DNA of 32,148 nucleotides from an uncultured Opitutia bacterium (GCA_903873805.1 CAIQQB010000041.1:1-32148), one strand, 5' to 3'. Counted from the stretch's first letter, positions 1 through 7,753 are shown. The notes: generated by a model not told the origin, from the letters alone. Numbers and translations: made by a program.

Positions 1-1119
1 CAGCGCGGCCAGGTCCGCAATGGCATATTAAAAAACATCACCGACTTCGGCGAGTTCATCGTCCTCGACGGCATGGACGGCCTCATCCACATCACCGACA
101 TGAGCTGGGGCCGCATCGCCCACCCGAGCGACATGCTCAAGCAGGGTGAGGAGATCCAGGTCATGATCATCGAGGTCAACCGCGAGAAGGAACGCGTTTC
201 CCTCGGCCTCAAACAAACCACGAAGAATCCGTGGGATGAAATCGACCGCAAGTTCCCCGTCGGCGCCAAGGTCCACGGCAAGGTCGTCAACCTCGTCCCC
301 TACGGCGCGTTCGTCGAGATCGAGCCCGGCGTCGAGGGCCTCGTCCACATCACCGAGATGTCCTGGACCAAGCGCATTAACAAGCCCTCCGAACTCCTTA
401 AGGTCGGCCAGGAGGTCGATGCGGTCGTCCTCGGCATCCAGAAGGACGAGCAGAAGATCTCGCTCGGCCTCCGCCAGCTCGAGCCCAACCCCTGGGACAT
501 GGTCCGCCACAACTACCCGATGGGCGCCCGCGTCCGCGGCAAGGTGCGCAACATGACCACCTACGGCGCCTTCATCGAGCTCGAAGAGGGCATCGACGGC
601 ATGGTGCATGTCTCCGACATGAGCTGGACCCGCAAGGTCAACCATCCGTCCGAGGTACTGAAGAAGGGCGACGAGGTCGACGCGATCGTGCTCGACATCG
701 ATCCCAACCAGCAGCGGATCAGCCTCGGCATGAAGCAGCTCGCGACCGATCCTTGGTCCGACATCGACGCGCACTTCAAGATCGGCGACGTCGTGCAGGG
801 CACGGTCACCAAGATCACCTCCTTCGGCGCCTTCGTGGAGCTCAAGGATGGCATCGACGGTCTCGTGCACATCTCGCAGATCAGCGAGGAGCGCATCGAC
901 AAGATCAAGGACGTGCTGAAGCCCGGCCAGGCCGTGACGGCTCGCGTGATCAAGATCGACCGCGACGACCGTCGTCTCGGCCTCTCGATCAAGGCGGCCA
1001 ACTACAGCGTCGACCAGCTCGCCGCCGAGACCTCGGCCTACGAGGCGATGAACCGCAATGCCGGCAACGACATGATGAACCTCGGCGACATCCTCGACGA
1101 GGCCGCCAAGAAGGAATAA
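1..1119 (+). CDS. rpsA: 30S ribosomal protein S1, C-terminal part (5' end outside window)
   Basis: The reading frame is open from the first base, so the start lies upstream of the window; 372 residues are visible. They form four consecutive S1 RNA-binding (OB-fold) domains at about residues 1-73, 87-163, 173-250 and 260-332. Each carries the S1 signature of a GxV.G.V core, an 'FGAF/YGAF' strand, a 'DGL(V/I)H' turn and an 'ISLGLKQ' end. The linkers 'NPW' and 'DPW' between domains match domains 3-6 of E. coli S1, with a short acidic and Ala/Asn-rich tail ending in 'AAKKE'. S1 binds mRNA on the small ribosomal subunit and promotes initiation on weakly structured leaders. The gene ends in front of a strong intrinsic terminator. 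Polynucleotide phosphorylase also has an S1 domain, but only one, so the assignment is secure. Confidence 0.96.
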   Translation, partial: QRGQVRNGILKNITDFGEFIVLDGMDGLIHITDMSWGRIAHPSDMLKQGEEIQVMIIEVNREKERVSLGLKQTTKNPWDEIDRKFPVGAKVHGKVVNLVPYGAFVEIEPGVEGLVHITEMSWTKRINKPSELLKVGQEVDAVVLGIQKDEQKISLGLRQLEPNPWDMVRHNYPMGARVRGKVRNMTTYGAFIELEEGIDGMVHVSDMSWTRKVNHPSEVLKKGDEVDAIVLDIDPNQQRISLGMKQLATDPWSDIDAHFKIGDVVQGTVTKITSFGAFVELKDGIDGLVHISQISEERIDKIKDVLKPGQAVTARVIKIDRDDRRLGLSIKAANYSVDQLAAETSAYEAMNRNAGNDMMNLGDILDEAAKKE

Positions 1120-1150
1120 GGCTCCGGCCCATTCCCTCGGTTCGCTTCCG

Positions 1151-1182
1151 CGCCCGGCCTCCCAAAGGCCGGGCGCTTTTTT
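1151..1182 (+). terminator. Intrinsic terminator of rpsA
   Basis: A GC-rich hairpin pairs CGCCCGGCCT (1151-1160) with AGGCCGGGCG (1166-1175). The loop is 5 nt and a run of six T follows at 1177-1182. It lies 32 bp after the rpsA stop codon, the usual position for a rho-independent terminator. Confidence 0.9.
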
Positions 1183-1267
1183 GCGTCTTCGCCTCCCCGG
1201 CTGCCCGCCCGGACGCGGACTGGCCCACATAGCCCGCGCCTCACACTTAGTTTCGGCAGTTCAAACC

Positions 1268-1404
1268 AACCACGGATTTCACAGATAACACGGATACCGA
1301 GCATTGAGAGATATCATCCGCGCAATATCTGTTCACCTGCGGGGTGCAGGCCGGAAAACCTGCACTGGATTGATCATCCGTGTGCATCCTTGATATCCGT
1401 GGTT
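1268..1404. repeat. Palindromic intergenic element with 'cacggat' ends
   Basis: The two ends form an imperfect inverted repeat of about 28 bp: AACCACGGATTTCACAGATA... at 1268-1295 and its counterpart ending ...ATATCCGTGGTT at 1376-1404. Nested inside is a perfect hairpin, GTGCAGG (1344-1350) with CCTGCAC (1359-1365). No reading frame is credible here. From general knowledge, 'cacggat' repeats of this style are scattered between genes in many Verrucomicrobiota genomes. The dispersal in this genome cannot be checked from one window. Confidence 0.6.
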
Positions 1405-1436
1405 ACGACTTGGTTTTCTAGGTCAAGTGGTTTTCT

Positions 1437-1474
1437 CCGTGAACTCTGTGTCCGCTCTCGGTGAATTCCGTGTC
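1437..1474. repeat. Two-copy direct repeat, 22-bp period
   Basis: CCGTGAACTCTGTGTC (1437-1452) is followed by CGGTGAATTCCGTGTC (1459-1474), matching at 13 of 16 positions with a 22-bp period. It sits between the two palindromic elements of this intergenic region and is not in a plausible gene. Confidence 0.5.
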
Positions 1475-1495
1475 AACCTGCTGCGGTTTTCGGTA

Positions 1496-1587
1496 GTGGT
1501 GCAATTTGCTGTTTGCCGCCGTAAGTCGGGCTTCACGCCCGACGTGTCGGGGATAAACCCCGACCTGCAATTCGCAAACTGTACCAC
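1496..1587. repeat. Double-hairpin palindromic element (REP/MITE-like)
   Basis: Two adjacent perfect 7-bp hairpins occur: GTCGGGC-ttcac-GCCCGAC (1525-1543) and GTCGGGG-ataaa-CCCCGAC (1546-1564). They are framed by an imperfect inverted repeat of 21 bp, 1496-1516 against 1567-1587, matching at 16 of 21 positions. A clamped pair of hairpins is the layout of REP/BIME or small non-autonomous mobile elements. It lies 16 bp from the stop of the converging diguanylate cyclase gene and could also act as an RNA 3'-end structure. Mobility is inference. Confidence 0.6.
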
Positions 1588-1603
1588 CACCCGTTTTGCA
1601 GGA

Positions 1604-2500
1604 TCAACCCGCCAGCTGCACGCGGTTGCGGCCAGCGCGCTTGGCGGCGTACAGCGCCTGGTCGGCGGCGCGGACCAGACTCGGTGCGTCCGACGCATGC
1701 ACCGGAATCACCGCCACCCCCGCACTGATGGTCAGTGCCAGTGCCGGACCGACCGGCAGGGCGAAGGGCGCGCGCTGGACCGCGGCACGCAGCCGTTGCG
1801 CGGTCTCCAGGGCGGCCGTCGGTGGGGTCTCCACCAGGATCACGGCAAACTCCTCGCCGCCGTAGCGGGTCAGCCGGTCGACCGTCCGCAGCTCTTCCTT
1901 GAGACGTCGGGCCAGCGCCTGCAGCACCGCGTCCCCCGCGGGATGGCCGTGCGCGTCGTTGATGTCCTTGAAGTGATCAAGATCGATCAATAGCAGCGCC
2001 AGCGGCCGGTCAAAACGCCGGCAGCGCTCGGCCTCCTCCGCCAGAATGCGGTCAAACTCGCGGCGGTTGAGCAGCCCCGTCAGCTGGTCGCACGTGGCGA
2101 GCAGCCGCAGCTGCTCCAGCGTGTCGCCCAGTTTCAGGGCGTAACGCAGCGAGCGTTCGAGCGCCCGCGGGTTCAGCTCGCCCTTGACCAGATAGTCGAG
2201 CGCCCCCGCGTTCATCGCGGCGGTGTCCACGCGCTCGGAGGTCTCCGCGGTGAGAAAGATGATCGGCGTGCGGCAGCCGGCGGCCACCGCCTCCCGGATC
2301 AGTTCCAAACCGTCGCGGTCGCCGAGTTGGTAATCCAGGAGACAGGCGGCATACCCGCCTCCCATGAGCTTCACCAGGCCCTCCTCGTAGGTGGCCGACC
2401 AGTCGAGCGCGTAGATGTCGGATTGAAACTGCCCGAACTGCGCCTGCGTAAGCCGGAACTGCAGGCGGTCATCGTCGATGAGCAGAATGCGGCGCGTCAT
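1604..2500 (-). CDS. Response regulator with REC and GGDEF domains (diguanylate cyclase)
   Basis: A 298-residue cytosolic protein. Residues 1-120 form a receiver domain with the acidic pocket D9-D11, phosphoacceptor D56 (in 'LLDYQLGDRDG'), T84 ('FLTAE') and K106. Residues 135-298 form a GGDEF domain with the active motif GGEEF at 214-218. The motif RTVD (205-208) lies exactly five residues before it, matching the c-di-GMP inhibitory I-site (RxxD). All catalytic features are present, so it should make c-di-GMP from two GTP under phosphorylation control, with product feedback. No histidine kinase is adjacent. It is downstream of trpA on the same strand (78-bp gap) but functionally unrelated. 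The ATG start is supported because the receiver domain begins at once ('MTRRILLIDDD'). Confidence 0.93.
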   Translation of the reverse strand: MTRRILLIDDDRLQFRLTQAQFGQFQSDIYALDWSATYEEGLVKLMGGGYAACLLDYQLGDRDGLELIREAVAAGCRTPIIFLTAETSERVDTAAMNAGALDYLVKGELNPRALERSLRYALKLGDTLEQLRLLATCDQLTGLLNRREFDRILAEEAERCRRFDRPLALLLIDLDHFKDINDAHGHPAGDAVLQALARRLKEELRTVDRLTRYGGEEFAVILVETPPTAALETAQRLRAAVQRAPFALPVGPALALTISAGVAVIPVHASDAPSLVRAADQALYAAKRAGRNRVQLAG

Positions 2501-2578
2501 GGGGAAGCCGGATTAAAACGGAATTGGGCGAGGGCGGAAAGGCTGAAATCGCCCGGCGCCACCCTGCGGGACCGCAGT

Positions 2579-3394
2579 TCAGTCCCGCGATCTCCTGCGC
2601 GTGCCGGTCGCGAGATCGCGGGCTTTGTCCGCCATCACACCCGCAATGCGACCACGCTCCTGCAGGTGGTCGCGGATGATGTTGACCAGCGCGGACCCCA
2701 CCACCACGCCATCCGCGTGGGCCGCCACCTCCGCGACATGCTGGCGGGTGCCGATGCCAAAGCCGACCACCACCGGCAGCGCCGTGTGCGCCCGGATTCG
2801 CGCCACGGCCTCGGCGATGCCTCCGGCCACCTCCGTGCGCACCCCGGTCACACCTTCCCTAGACACATAGTAGATGAAACCGGTGGCGGCCGCCGTGATC
2901 TTCGGTAGCCGGGAATCCGGCGTGGTCGGCGCCACAATGAACACCGTCTTGAGTCCGTGCCGCTGGCAGGCCGCCTGCACCTCGGACGATTCCTCCGGCG
3001 GCAGGTCGAGCGTCAGGAGACCGTCCACGCCCGCCTCCCGGGCCGCCTTGATGCTGGCCTCGACTCCGTTGGAGAACACCAGGTTGTAGTAGGTGTAGAA
3101 GACGAGCGGCGCGGCGGGAAATTCCGCCCGGAGGCGGCGGACCAGCTCGAGCACCCGGGCGGACGTCATGCCGGACTCGAGGGCGCGCTGGGCGGCGAGC
3201 TGGTTGGTGAGACCGTCGGCCAGCGGGTCGGAAAACGGCACGCCCAGTTCGAGGACATCCACCCCGTTCTGGAGCAGGGCGCGGGCGGCGGCCAGGGACG
3301 TGTCGAAATCGGGATCGCCAGCGCATAGGTAGGCGACAAGGGCGGCGCGGTTCTCGGCGCGGGCGCGGGCAAAGGCTTGGGCGAGACGATCCAT
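2579..3394 (-). CDS. trpA: Tryptophan synthase alpha chain
   Basis: A 271-residue protein that cleaves indole-3-glycerol phosphate to indole and glyceraldehyde 3-phosphate, the first half-reaction of tryptophan synthase. It is normally complexed with TrpB. The TIM-barrel signature 'DVLELGVPFSDPLADG' places E49 and D60 at exactly the E. coli catalytic positions, and the phosphate-binding segment 'VVVGFGIGT' is near residue 210. The length matches the family (about 268). The start 'MDRLAQAFARAR' aligns with other TrpA N-termini; the frame stays open upstream, but that extension has no TrpA character. The usual 'GPxIQ' after D60 reads 'GLTNQ', a mild deviation. No trpB or other trp gene is adjacent in this window, so it is an isolated trp gene here. 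Confidence 0.96.
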   Translation of the reverse strand: MDRLAQAFARARAENRAALVAYLCAGDPDFDTSLAAARALLQNGVDVLELGVPFSDPLADGLTNQLAAQRALESGMTSARVLELVRRLRAEFPAAPLVFYTYYNLVFSNGVEASIKAAREAGVDGLLTLDLPPEESSEVQAACQRHGLKTVFIVAPTTPDSRLPKITAAATGFIYYVSREGVTGVRTEVAGGIAEAVARIRAHTALPVVVGFGIGTRQHVAEVAAHADGVVVGSALVNIIRDHLQERGRIAGVMADKARDLATGTRRRSRD

Positions 3395-3473
3395 GGGGCG
3401 GGAATCTGGCCACAAAGCGGCCGAAAAAGACATCAAAATTTTCCCGGCCCCGACCGGTCCGCCAGAACGGGCG

Positions 3474-4256
3474 TCAGTCCAGCTCGAAGTCCACCAGCAC
3501 GGGCCGGTGATCGGAAAGAAACGCGCGGACCACTTCGCCGCGGGCATGGCGGCAGCCGGGCGGCAGCAGGATAAAGTCGAGCGCCCGGCCGGGCAGTGGC
3601 GAGGGGAAGGTGCGCGCCCCGTCCCCCGGATGCAGTGTGTAGGCCCCGTGCCCGTGGGTGGAAAGCTCGCCCAGCAGCGCCGCCGTGGCATCCGCCCGGG
3701 CGGCGGAGTTGTTGAAGTCTCCGCAGACGATGGGAGGCACCGCCCAATGCGCCTCCAAGCGGCGGCGCTTCTCCTTCAGGTAGGCGATGAACTGGTCCGC
3801 CTGCAAAAAGCGGCGGGCCCGCGAACGATAGTGGAGGTGCAGGTTGATGAAGGGCACACGGCGGCCCCGCACCTCAATCTCCGCAAAAAGAAAGCCCTTC
3901 TCTCCCACCGTCCGCCGGCCGAAGGCGACGCACTCTGACGACACAATGGGATGCCGCGACAGCAGGGCGTTGCCATAACTCAGGTTCAGCAGGCCGCTGC
4001 GCCGGTTGTTGATGCCGAAAACCGCATGGGGAAAACCGGCGGCCTCGCGTAAAAACTCCAGCTGATCGAAGTTGCCCGCCCAGCGGGAATGCTGGTCGAT
4101 TTCCTGCAGTGCCACAACATCGGGACGGAGCTGGACGAGCAGCTGGGCGATCTTGAGCAGGGTGAGCCGGATGCGATGCCCCGAAGTCAGCCCCTGGATG
4201 GGCGCCAGCCCCCGGCCATGGGCGATGTTGAACGTGACAAGCCTCAGCCGTGACAT
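3474..4256 (-). CDS. Endonuclease/exonuclease/phosphatase (EEP) family hydrolase
   Basis: A 260-residue protein of the DNase I-like EEP superfamily, metal-dependent phosphoesterases acting on nucleic acids, inositol phosphates or lipids. Visible active-site motifs are N10 ('VTFNIAHGRG'), E52 ('ALQEID'), the 'NLHLHYR' strand near 138-144, D180 and N182 ('CGDFNN'), and the terminal D249-H250 ('SDHRPVLVDF'). There is no signal peptide, so it is probably cytosolic. I chose the ATG giving 'MSRLRLVTFN', where the domain begins; a longer in-frame start would run into the tRNA-His gene. It precedes trpA by 79 bp on the same strand. Substrate specificity cannot be read from the sequence. Confidence 0.85.
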   Translation of the reverse strand: MSRLRLVTFNIAHGRGLAPIQGLTSGHRIRLTLLKIAQLLVQLRPDVVALQEIDQHSRWAGNFDQLEFLREAAGFPHAVFGINNRRSGLLNLSYGNALLSRHPIVSSECVAFGRRTVGEKGFLFAEIEVRGRRVPFINLHLHYRSRARRFLQADQFIAYLKEKRRRLEAHWAVPPIVCGDFNNSAARADATAALLGELSTHGHGAYTLHPGDGARTFPSPLPGRALDFILLPPGCRHARGEVVRAFLSDHRPVLVDFELD

Positions 4257-4314
4257 AACCCCAAGCTGGCCCAACCCCAGCGGAGGTGCAACGGCAATGG
4301 CATGGAAGTAGGGG

Positions 4315-4343
4315 TTGACAGTTCCGCTTGTGACCGCGAGCGT
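4315..4343 (+). promoter_or_regulatory. Possible promoter of tRNA-His
   Basis: A perfect -35 hexamer TTGACA (4315-4320) is followed by a 17-bp spacer and a poor, GC-rich -10 position (gagcgt, 4338-4343). The implied transcription start, near 4350, is just ahead of the mature tRNA 5' end at 4362. The -35 is convincing and the -10 is not. Confidence 0.35.
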
Positions 4344-4361
4344 GACCGCCCTGTTTTTTAC

Positions 4362-4439
4362 GGCGGTCATAGCTCAGTTGGTTAGAGCACAAGATTGTGA
4401 ATCTTGGGGTCGCGGGTTCGAGTCCCGTTGGCCGCCCCA
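4362..4439 (+). tRNA. tRNA-His (anticodon GTG)
   Basis: A full cloverleaf can be folded. The acceptor stem GCGGTCA (4363-4369) pairs with TGGCCGC (4429-4435) and contains one G-T pair. The D arm starts 'AGCTCAGTTGG'. The anticodon stem CAAGA/TCTTG encloses loop TTGTGAA with anticodon GTG. The T loop is 'GGTTCGAGTCC'. The histidine-specific extra G at position -1 is encoded (4362) and pairs with C73 (4436). The CCA end is also encoded (4437-4439). It supplies histidine for translation and stands alone, not in a tRNA cluster. Confidence 0.96.
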
Positions 4440-4446
4440 TCTTAAT

Positions 4447-4478
4447 CCCGTTTCCTTTCATTAGGTTGCGGGTTTTTT
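4447..4478 (+). terminator. Probable intrinsic terminator after tRNA-His
   Basis: CCCG (4447-4450) pairs with CGGG (4469-4472), with an inner CCT/AGG pairing and a symmetric internal loop. A run of six T follows at 4473-4478. The stem is modest, but the T tract and its position 8 bp after the tRNA support it. Confidence 0.55.
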
Positions 4479-5146
4479 ATGCGATATGTTTGACCAGCAA
4501 GATTGCGGAAAAGTTTGGCGGCCAGTAAGGGTCCAGCATTTTTCGCTCCGTTTCCACTGGCCGGCACCTGCATGCTCCCTGATCGAAAACTGGAATCGCG
4601 CGCGCGATCCGCCTCGGCGGAGGCCCGTTGATCACTACCGCCCTGAGCATGACCCCAGGCACGCCACCGTGCCGGCCGCGCCCTTCATCCGGCCGTCCCC
4701 GCGGCTAGATGACGCACCGCCATCCACGATCACCCAGAGGCCGAGCGGTTCACCCTTCGACTTTCGAGCGTCATCATCTTCCCCGCCTGTTTTTCAGTCC
4801 CGACCTGCCCGGGTCTTAGAGGAAGCGGTTGTCGTGCGCGTTGTGCTGGCCCGGTACCCAGGCACCCGACACGGGCAGAGCTGATGAGGGCGTTTTGCTC
4901 GTCCGGCTGGTTCGGGCCACGGGCGCGCAGTGATGCCCGGCTCCGAAATGTCGCGCATCATCCGCAACGTCTGAAGCCAAAAAGTAACCGGTCGTTTTCG
5001 CAGTTGTTTCCGAGACGTCATCAGTTCGCCACGCGGCAGTGGCATGCTGCACCAGGCCCGACGAGGGCAAGCCAGCAGCCAACCAACCATCCAAACCACA
5101 ACCAGCCGGCGCGCGCAGCGTGCCGCGTCCGAAAAAGAACCGCACC
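4479..5146. other. Gene-poor gap before the PEP-CTERM gene
   Basis: About 670 bp between the tRNA terminator and the next start codon. Reading frames in both directions are short, have no recognisable domain and show biased, Pro/Arg-rich composition typical of chance frames in GC-rich DNA. No tRNA, riboswitch or strong terminator was recognised. The last part is presumably the promoter and leader of the PEP-CTERM gene, but no clear -35/-10 pair was found. A decayed gene cannot be excluded. Confidence 0.5.
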
Positions 5147-5887
5147 ATGAAAATCGCACTCCCAAACCGCCTGATGCTTCTCGCCGCGGCAATCGCGCTG
5201 ACCGCCATTCCCACTCTGCAGGCGCAGAGCCTGAGTTTCCTGGTCGATCTCAACACCGCGTCCCTGAACACGCAGGACAGTGCCAACGCCCCATTCTACC
5301 TGGACTTCCAGTTGAACTACGGAAACTCCGCGAATGCCGCCAGCACCGTGACCCTCTCCAATTTCACGCTGACGGGCGGAAGCGCGCTGGGCTCGCCCGT
5401 GGTCTCCGGTTCGGCCAGCGGCAGCCTGACCAGCACCGTGACGCTCTCGGCGAACTCCACACACCCGTTCAACGAGCTTTACCAGCAATTCTCACCCAAC
5501 GTCACCGATATCACCTTCCAGGCCACGGTCCTTGAGCCCGGCCCGAACGTCGGGGCGCCGACCGGCTTTGTCACCGGCGTTTTTGACAGCTCGCTGGGTG
5601 CGGGTTCCCCGGCCCAGCTCTACACCACCGCGCCGGACGCGGAGAACCTGCTCACGCTGAACCTCAACGCTTCCAACACCGTCGCCAACGTCAACACCTA
5701 CACGAGTCTTTTCTCGGCGGACGGCTCGACGACAGTGACCGGAGTCACCGCCACCGTCGCCGTTCCCGAGCCCGCCACAACGGCGGCCCTGTTTGGCTGC
5801 GCCGTGGTGCTGACCGCCTTCTGTGTCCGCCGTTACGGCAAGCAACGGAATCCCCAAGGCCGCTCCGTGCTGGCCCTCCAAAGCTGA
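5147..5887 (+). CDS. PEP-CTERM sorting domain-containing secreted protein
   Basis: A 246-residue exported protein. The N-terminus is a signal peptide (basic 'MKIALPNR', hydrophobic 9-22, likely cut after 'TLQA'). The body, about residues 27-200, is Ser/Thr/Asn/Gly-rich and probably all-beta, with no recognised enzyme motif. The C-terminus has the exosortase sorting signal: 'VPEP' at 206-209, a hydrophobic segment 'AALFGCAVVLTAFC', then 'VRR' and a basic stretch. Such proteins are processed by an exosortase and attached to the cell surface or extracellular matrix. The tail after the RR pair is about 18 residues, longer than usual. The ATG was chosen because it starts the signal peptide directly. 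No exosortase gene is in the window. Function beyond surface sorting is unknown. Confidence 0.85.
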   Translation: MKIALPNRLMLLAAAIALTAIPTLQAQSLSFLVDLNTASLNTQDSANAPFYLDFQLNYGNSANAASTVTLSNFTLTGGSALGSPVVSGSASGSLTSTVTLSANSTHPFNELYQQFSPNVTDITFQATVLEPGPNVGAPTGFVTGVFDSSLGAGSPAQLYTTAPDAENLLTLNLNASNTVANVNTYTSLFSADGSTTVTGVTATVAVPEPATTAALFGCAVVLTAFCVRRYGKQRNPQGRSVLALQS

Positions 5888-5938
5888 CCCCTACCCAGCT
5901 GCCCACCAACCACATTTCCATCCATTATCCATCGCACC

Positions 5939-7684
5939 ATGAACACGACCTCCACCCATCGGCCCAAAAAGAGCTTCCTGCAGAAACTCACCCTCGCCTG
6001 CGGCACCGGCCTGCTGCTGGCCGCCTCCACGGTCCAGGCCCAGTCCGTCCAGCACATCGGCAAGATTTGGTATATCCTGCTTGAAAACCGCAACTTCACC
6101 CAACAATCGGGGGAAACGTACGGCGAACAGATCTATGGCAGCGTCGACGCGCCCTATCTCAACAGCCTGATTACTCCGGGCAATGCCAATGCCGCGCAGG
6201 TGTCGTGGTGCTCGGCCTATCACAACGTCCTGGCGGTCTATGATGGCTCCGGCCCGAGCATCCATCCTTCCGAGCCCAACTACGTCTGGTTCGAAAACGG
6301 CTCCAATCTGAGCATCCTGAACGACAACGATCCCTACGGCTCGGGACTGAGCGTCAACTCCATCAACACCTTTCTGACGGCCAATCCGGCGTATACCCCG
6401 CAGAACCTTTGCGCCTTGCTGCAAAACGCGAGCTACACCTGGAAAGCCTACGTGGAGGGCACCAATCAGCTGAACACCCTCGGCAACAACATCAACCTGG
6501 GTGGCACCGGCAACACAACCCTGACTGCAACAGCGGCACCGAGTTCGCTGTGGACGGTTCCCCTGGCCAGTTTCAGCGGCAACAACGCCGCTTACACGAA
6601 TCCCTATAACCACAGCACCCAGTGGGATTTTGCCGTCAAGCACACCGGCTCCCTGTTCTTCCCCGCCACCAATGGAACCACGAGCCTGACCGTGGCCAAC
6701 ACCTCCACGACGAACACCCTGTCGGGCAACTATCCGCCGATGCCCCAATTGGCCAGCGATCTGACCAACGGAACCTGTGCCCGGCTTAACGTTATCACGC
6801 CGGATCAGTTCAATGACGGCCACACCGGCCTCGCGGCGGCCCAGCACTTCACCTACAACGGCGTGAACTACGGCACTGGCGGGGTCAATTCGGCCGACCG
6901 CTCCCGGGTGGCGCAAATGGACAACTTCTGCGCCCAAGTCGTCCCCCAGATCATGGCCTCGGCGGACTATCAGAACAACGGCCTGATTGTCATCTGGACG
7001 GATGAAACCGAAACCAGCAACGGCCTGCAAAACGACTTCAAGCACACCCTGTTGGAAATCGTCATTTCCCCGCTGGCCAAGGGCAACGCGTATTGCAGCA
7101 CACTCAACTACACGCACTCCTCGGACCTCAATACGCTGCAGAAAATCTTCCAAGTGACGGCCAACTCGCCCAGCGGATTCCTCAATGATGCGGCGAACCC
7201 ATCCAACCACACGCCCGAGAGTCTGGTGGGCGTGCAAACCCAGCAGGCGGCGCAGACCCTCCTGTCCGGTCAGGCGTCCACCCCTTCCGGTTACGGCACC
7301 GGCCAGGCGTATGACTTGTCGGACCTGTTCCAGCCCGGCGTCATCCCCGCAACGATTCCGTCCGTGAGCATCACGGCCAGCAGCTATGTCTTCAACCGTC
7401 GCACCAACAGCCTGAGCCAGGCCGTATTGGTCACCAATCTGCTGGGCACGGCCATCACCACCCCGGTTTATCTGGCCACCAACAACCTCTCGGCCAATAC
7501 CGCGCTGATCAACAAGGCCGGCCTCACCGCCAACAGCACCCCAACCGGCAGCCCCTATGTCGTTGTCTCCAATGCGGGCCTGGCCGCCGGCGCCTCCACC
7601 GTCGTGGTGCTGCAGTTCACCAATCCGGCCTCCGGCGGCATCTCCGACAACCTGGGCGTGTTCACCACCTCCGGCACGCCGTAA
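5939..7684 (+). CDS. Secreted phosphoesterase family protein (phospholipase C/acid phosphatase type)
   Basis: A 581-residue exported protein. Residues 1-35 are a signal peptide with an N-region of about 20 residues and a cut near 'VQA-QS'. Residues about 40-420 show the bacterial phosphoesterase (alkaline-phosphatase-like superfamily) pattern: 'ILLENRNF' (46-53, variant of the metal and nucleophile motif 'ENHSF'), 'TPDQFNDGHTG' near 291-301, 'IVIWTDETE' near 350-358, and 'SSDLNTLQKIF' near 394. Members hydrolyse phosphate mono- or diesters such as phospholipids. Residues about 470-581 form a separate Ser/Thr/Asn-rich beta domain, perhaps for binding or anchoring, without a PEP-CTERM tail. It lies 51 bp after the PEP-CTERM gene on the same strand and is followed by a terminator. 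Substrate is not deducible. Confidence 0.82.
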   Translation: MNTTSTHRPKKSFLQKLTLACGTGLLLAASTVQAQSVQHIGKIWYILLENRNFTQQSGETYGEQIYGSVDAPYLNSLITPGNANAAQVSWCSAYHNVLAVYDGSGPSIHPSEPNYVWFENGSNLSILNDNDPYGSGLSVNSINTFLTANPAYTPQNLCALLQNASYTWKAYVEGTNQLNTLGNNINLGGTGNTTLTATAAPSSLWTVPLASFSGNNAAYTNPYNHSTQWDFAVKHTGSLFFPATNGTTSLTVANTSTTNTLSGNYPPMPQLASDLTNGTCARLNVITPDQFNDGHTGLAAAQHFTYNGVNYGTGGVNSADRSRVAQMDNFCAQVVPQIMASADYQNNGLIVIWTDETETSNGLQNDFKHTLLEIVISPLAKGNAYCSTLNYTHSSDLNTLQKIFQVTANSPSGFLNDAANPSNHTPESLVGVQTQQAAQTLLSGQASTPSGYGTGQAYDLSDLFQPGVIPATIPSVSITASSYVFNRRTNSLSQAVLVTNLLGTAITTPVYLATNNLSANTALINKAGLTANSTPTGSPYVVVSNAGLAAGASTVVVLQFTNPASGGISDNLGVFTTSGTP

Positions 7685-7706
7685 CCGGCGGTTTCGCAGC
7701 AATCCG

Positions 7707-7739
7707 GCGGGGCCATCCCAGGGGTGGCCCCGCTGTTTT
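7707..7739 (+). terminator. Intrinsic terminator after the phosphoesterase gene
   Basis: A perfect 9-bp stem pairs GCGGGGCCA (7707-7715) with TGGCCCCGC (7725-7733). The loop is 9 nt and TGTTTT follows. It begins 22 bp after the stop codon, so the next gene, starting at 7754, is probably transcribed separately or by read-through. Confidence 0.75.
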
Positions 7740-7753
7740 ATCTTCCCACAACC

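Noticed and set aside
1423-1698. Short minus-strand frame across the repeat elements
   Set aside because: It translates palindromic repeats and the end of the GGDEF gene; such frames are common annotation artefacts of intergenic repeats.
3395-3691. N-terminal extension of trpA by about 99 residues
   Set aside because: The extension overlaps the EEP gene, has shadow composition, and TrpA starts normally at 'MDRLAQAF'.
4257-4370. Longer start for the EEP-family gene
   Set aside because: It would overlap the tRNA-His gene on the opposite strand and adds residues unlike the family.
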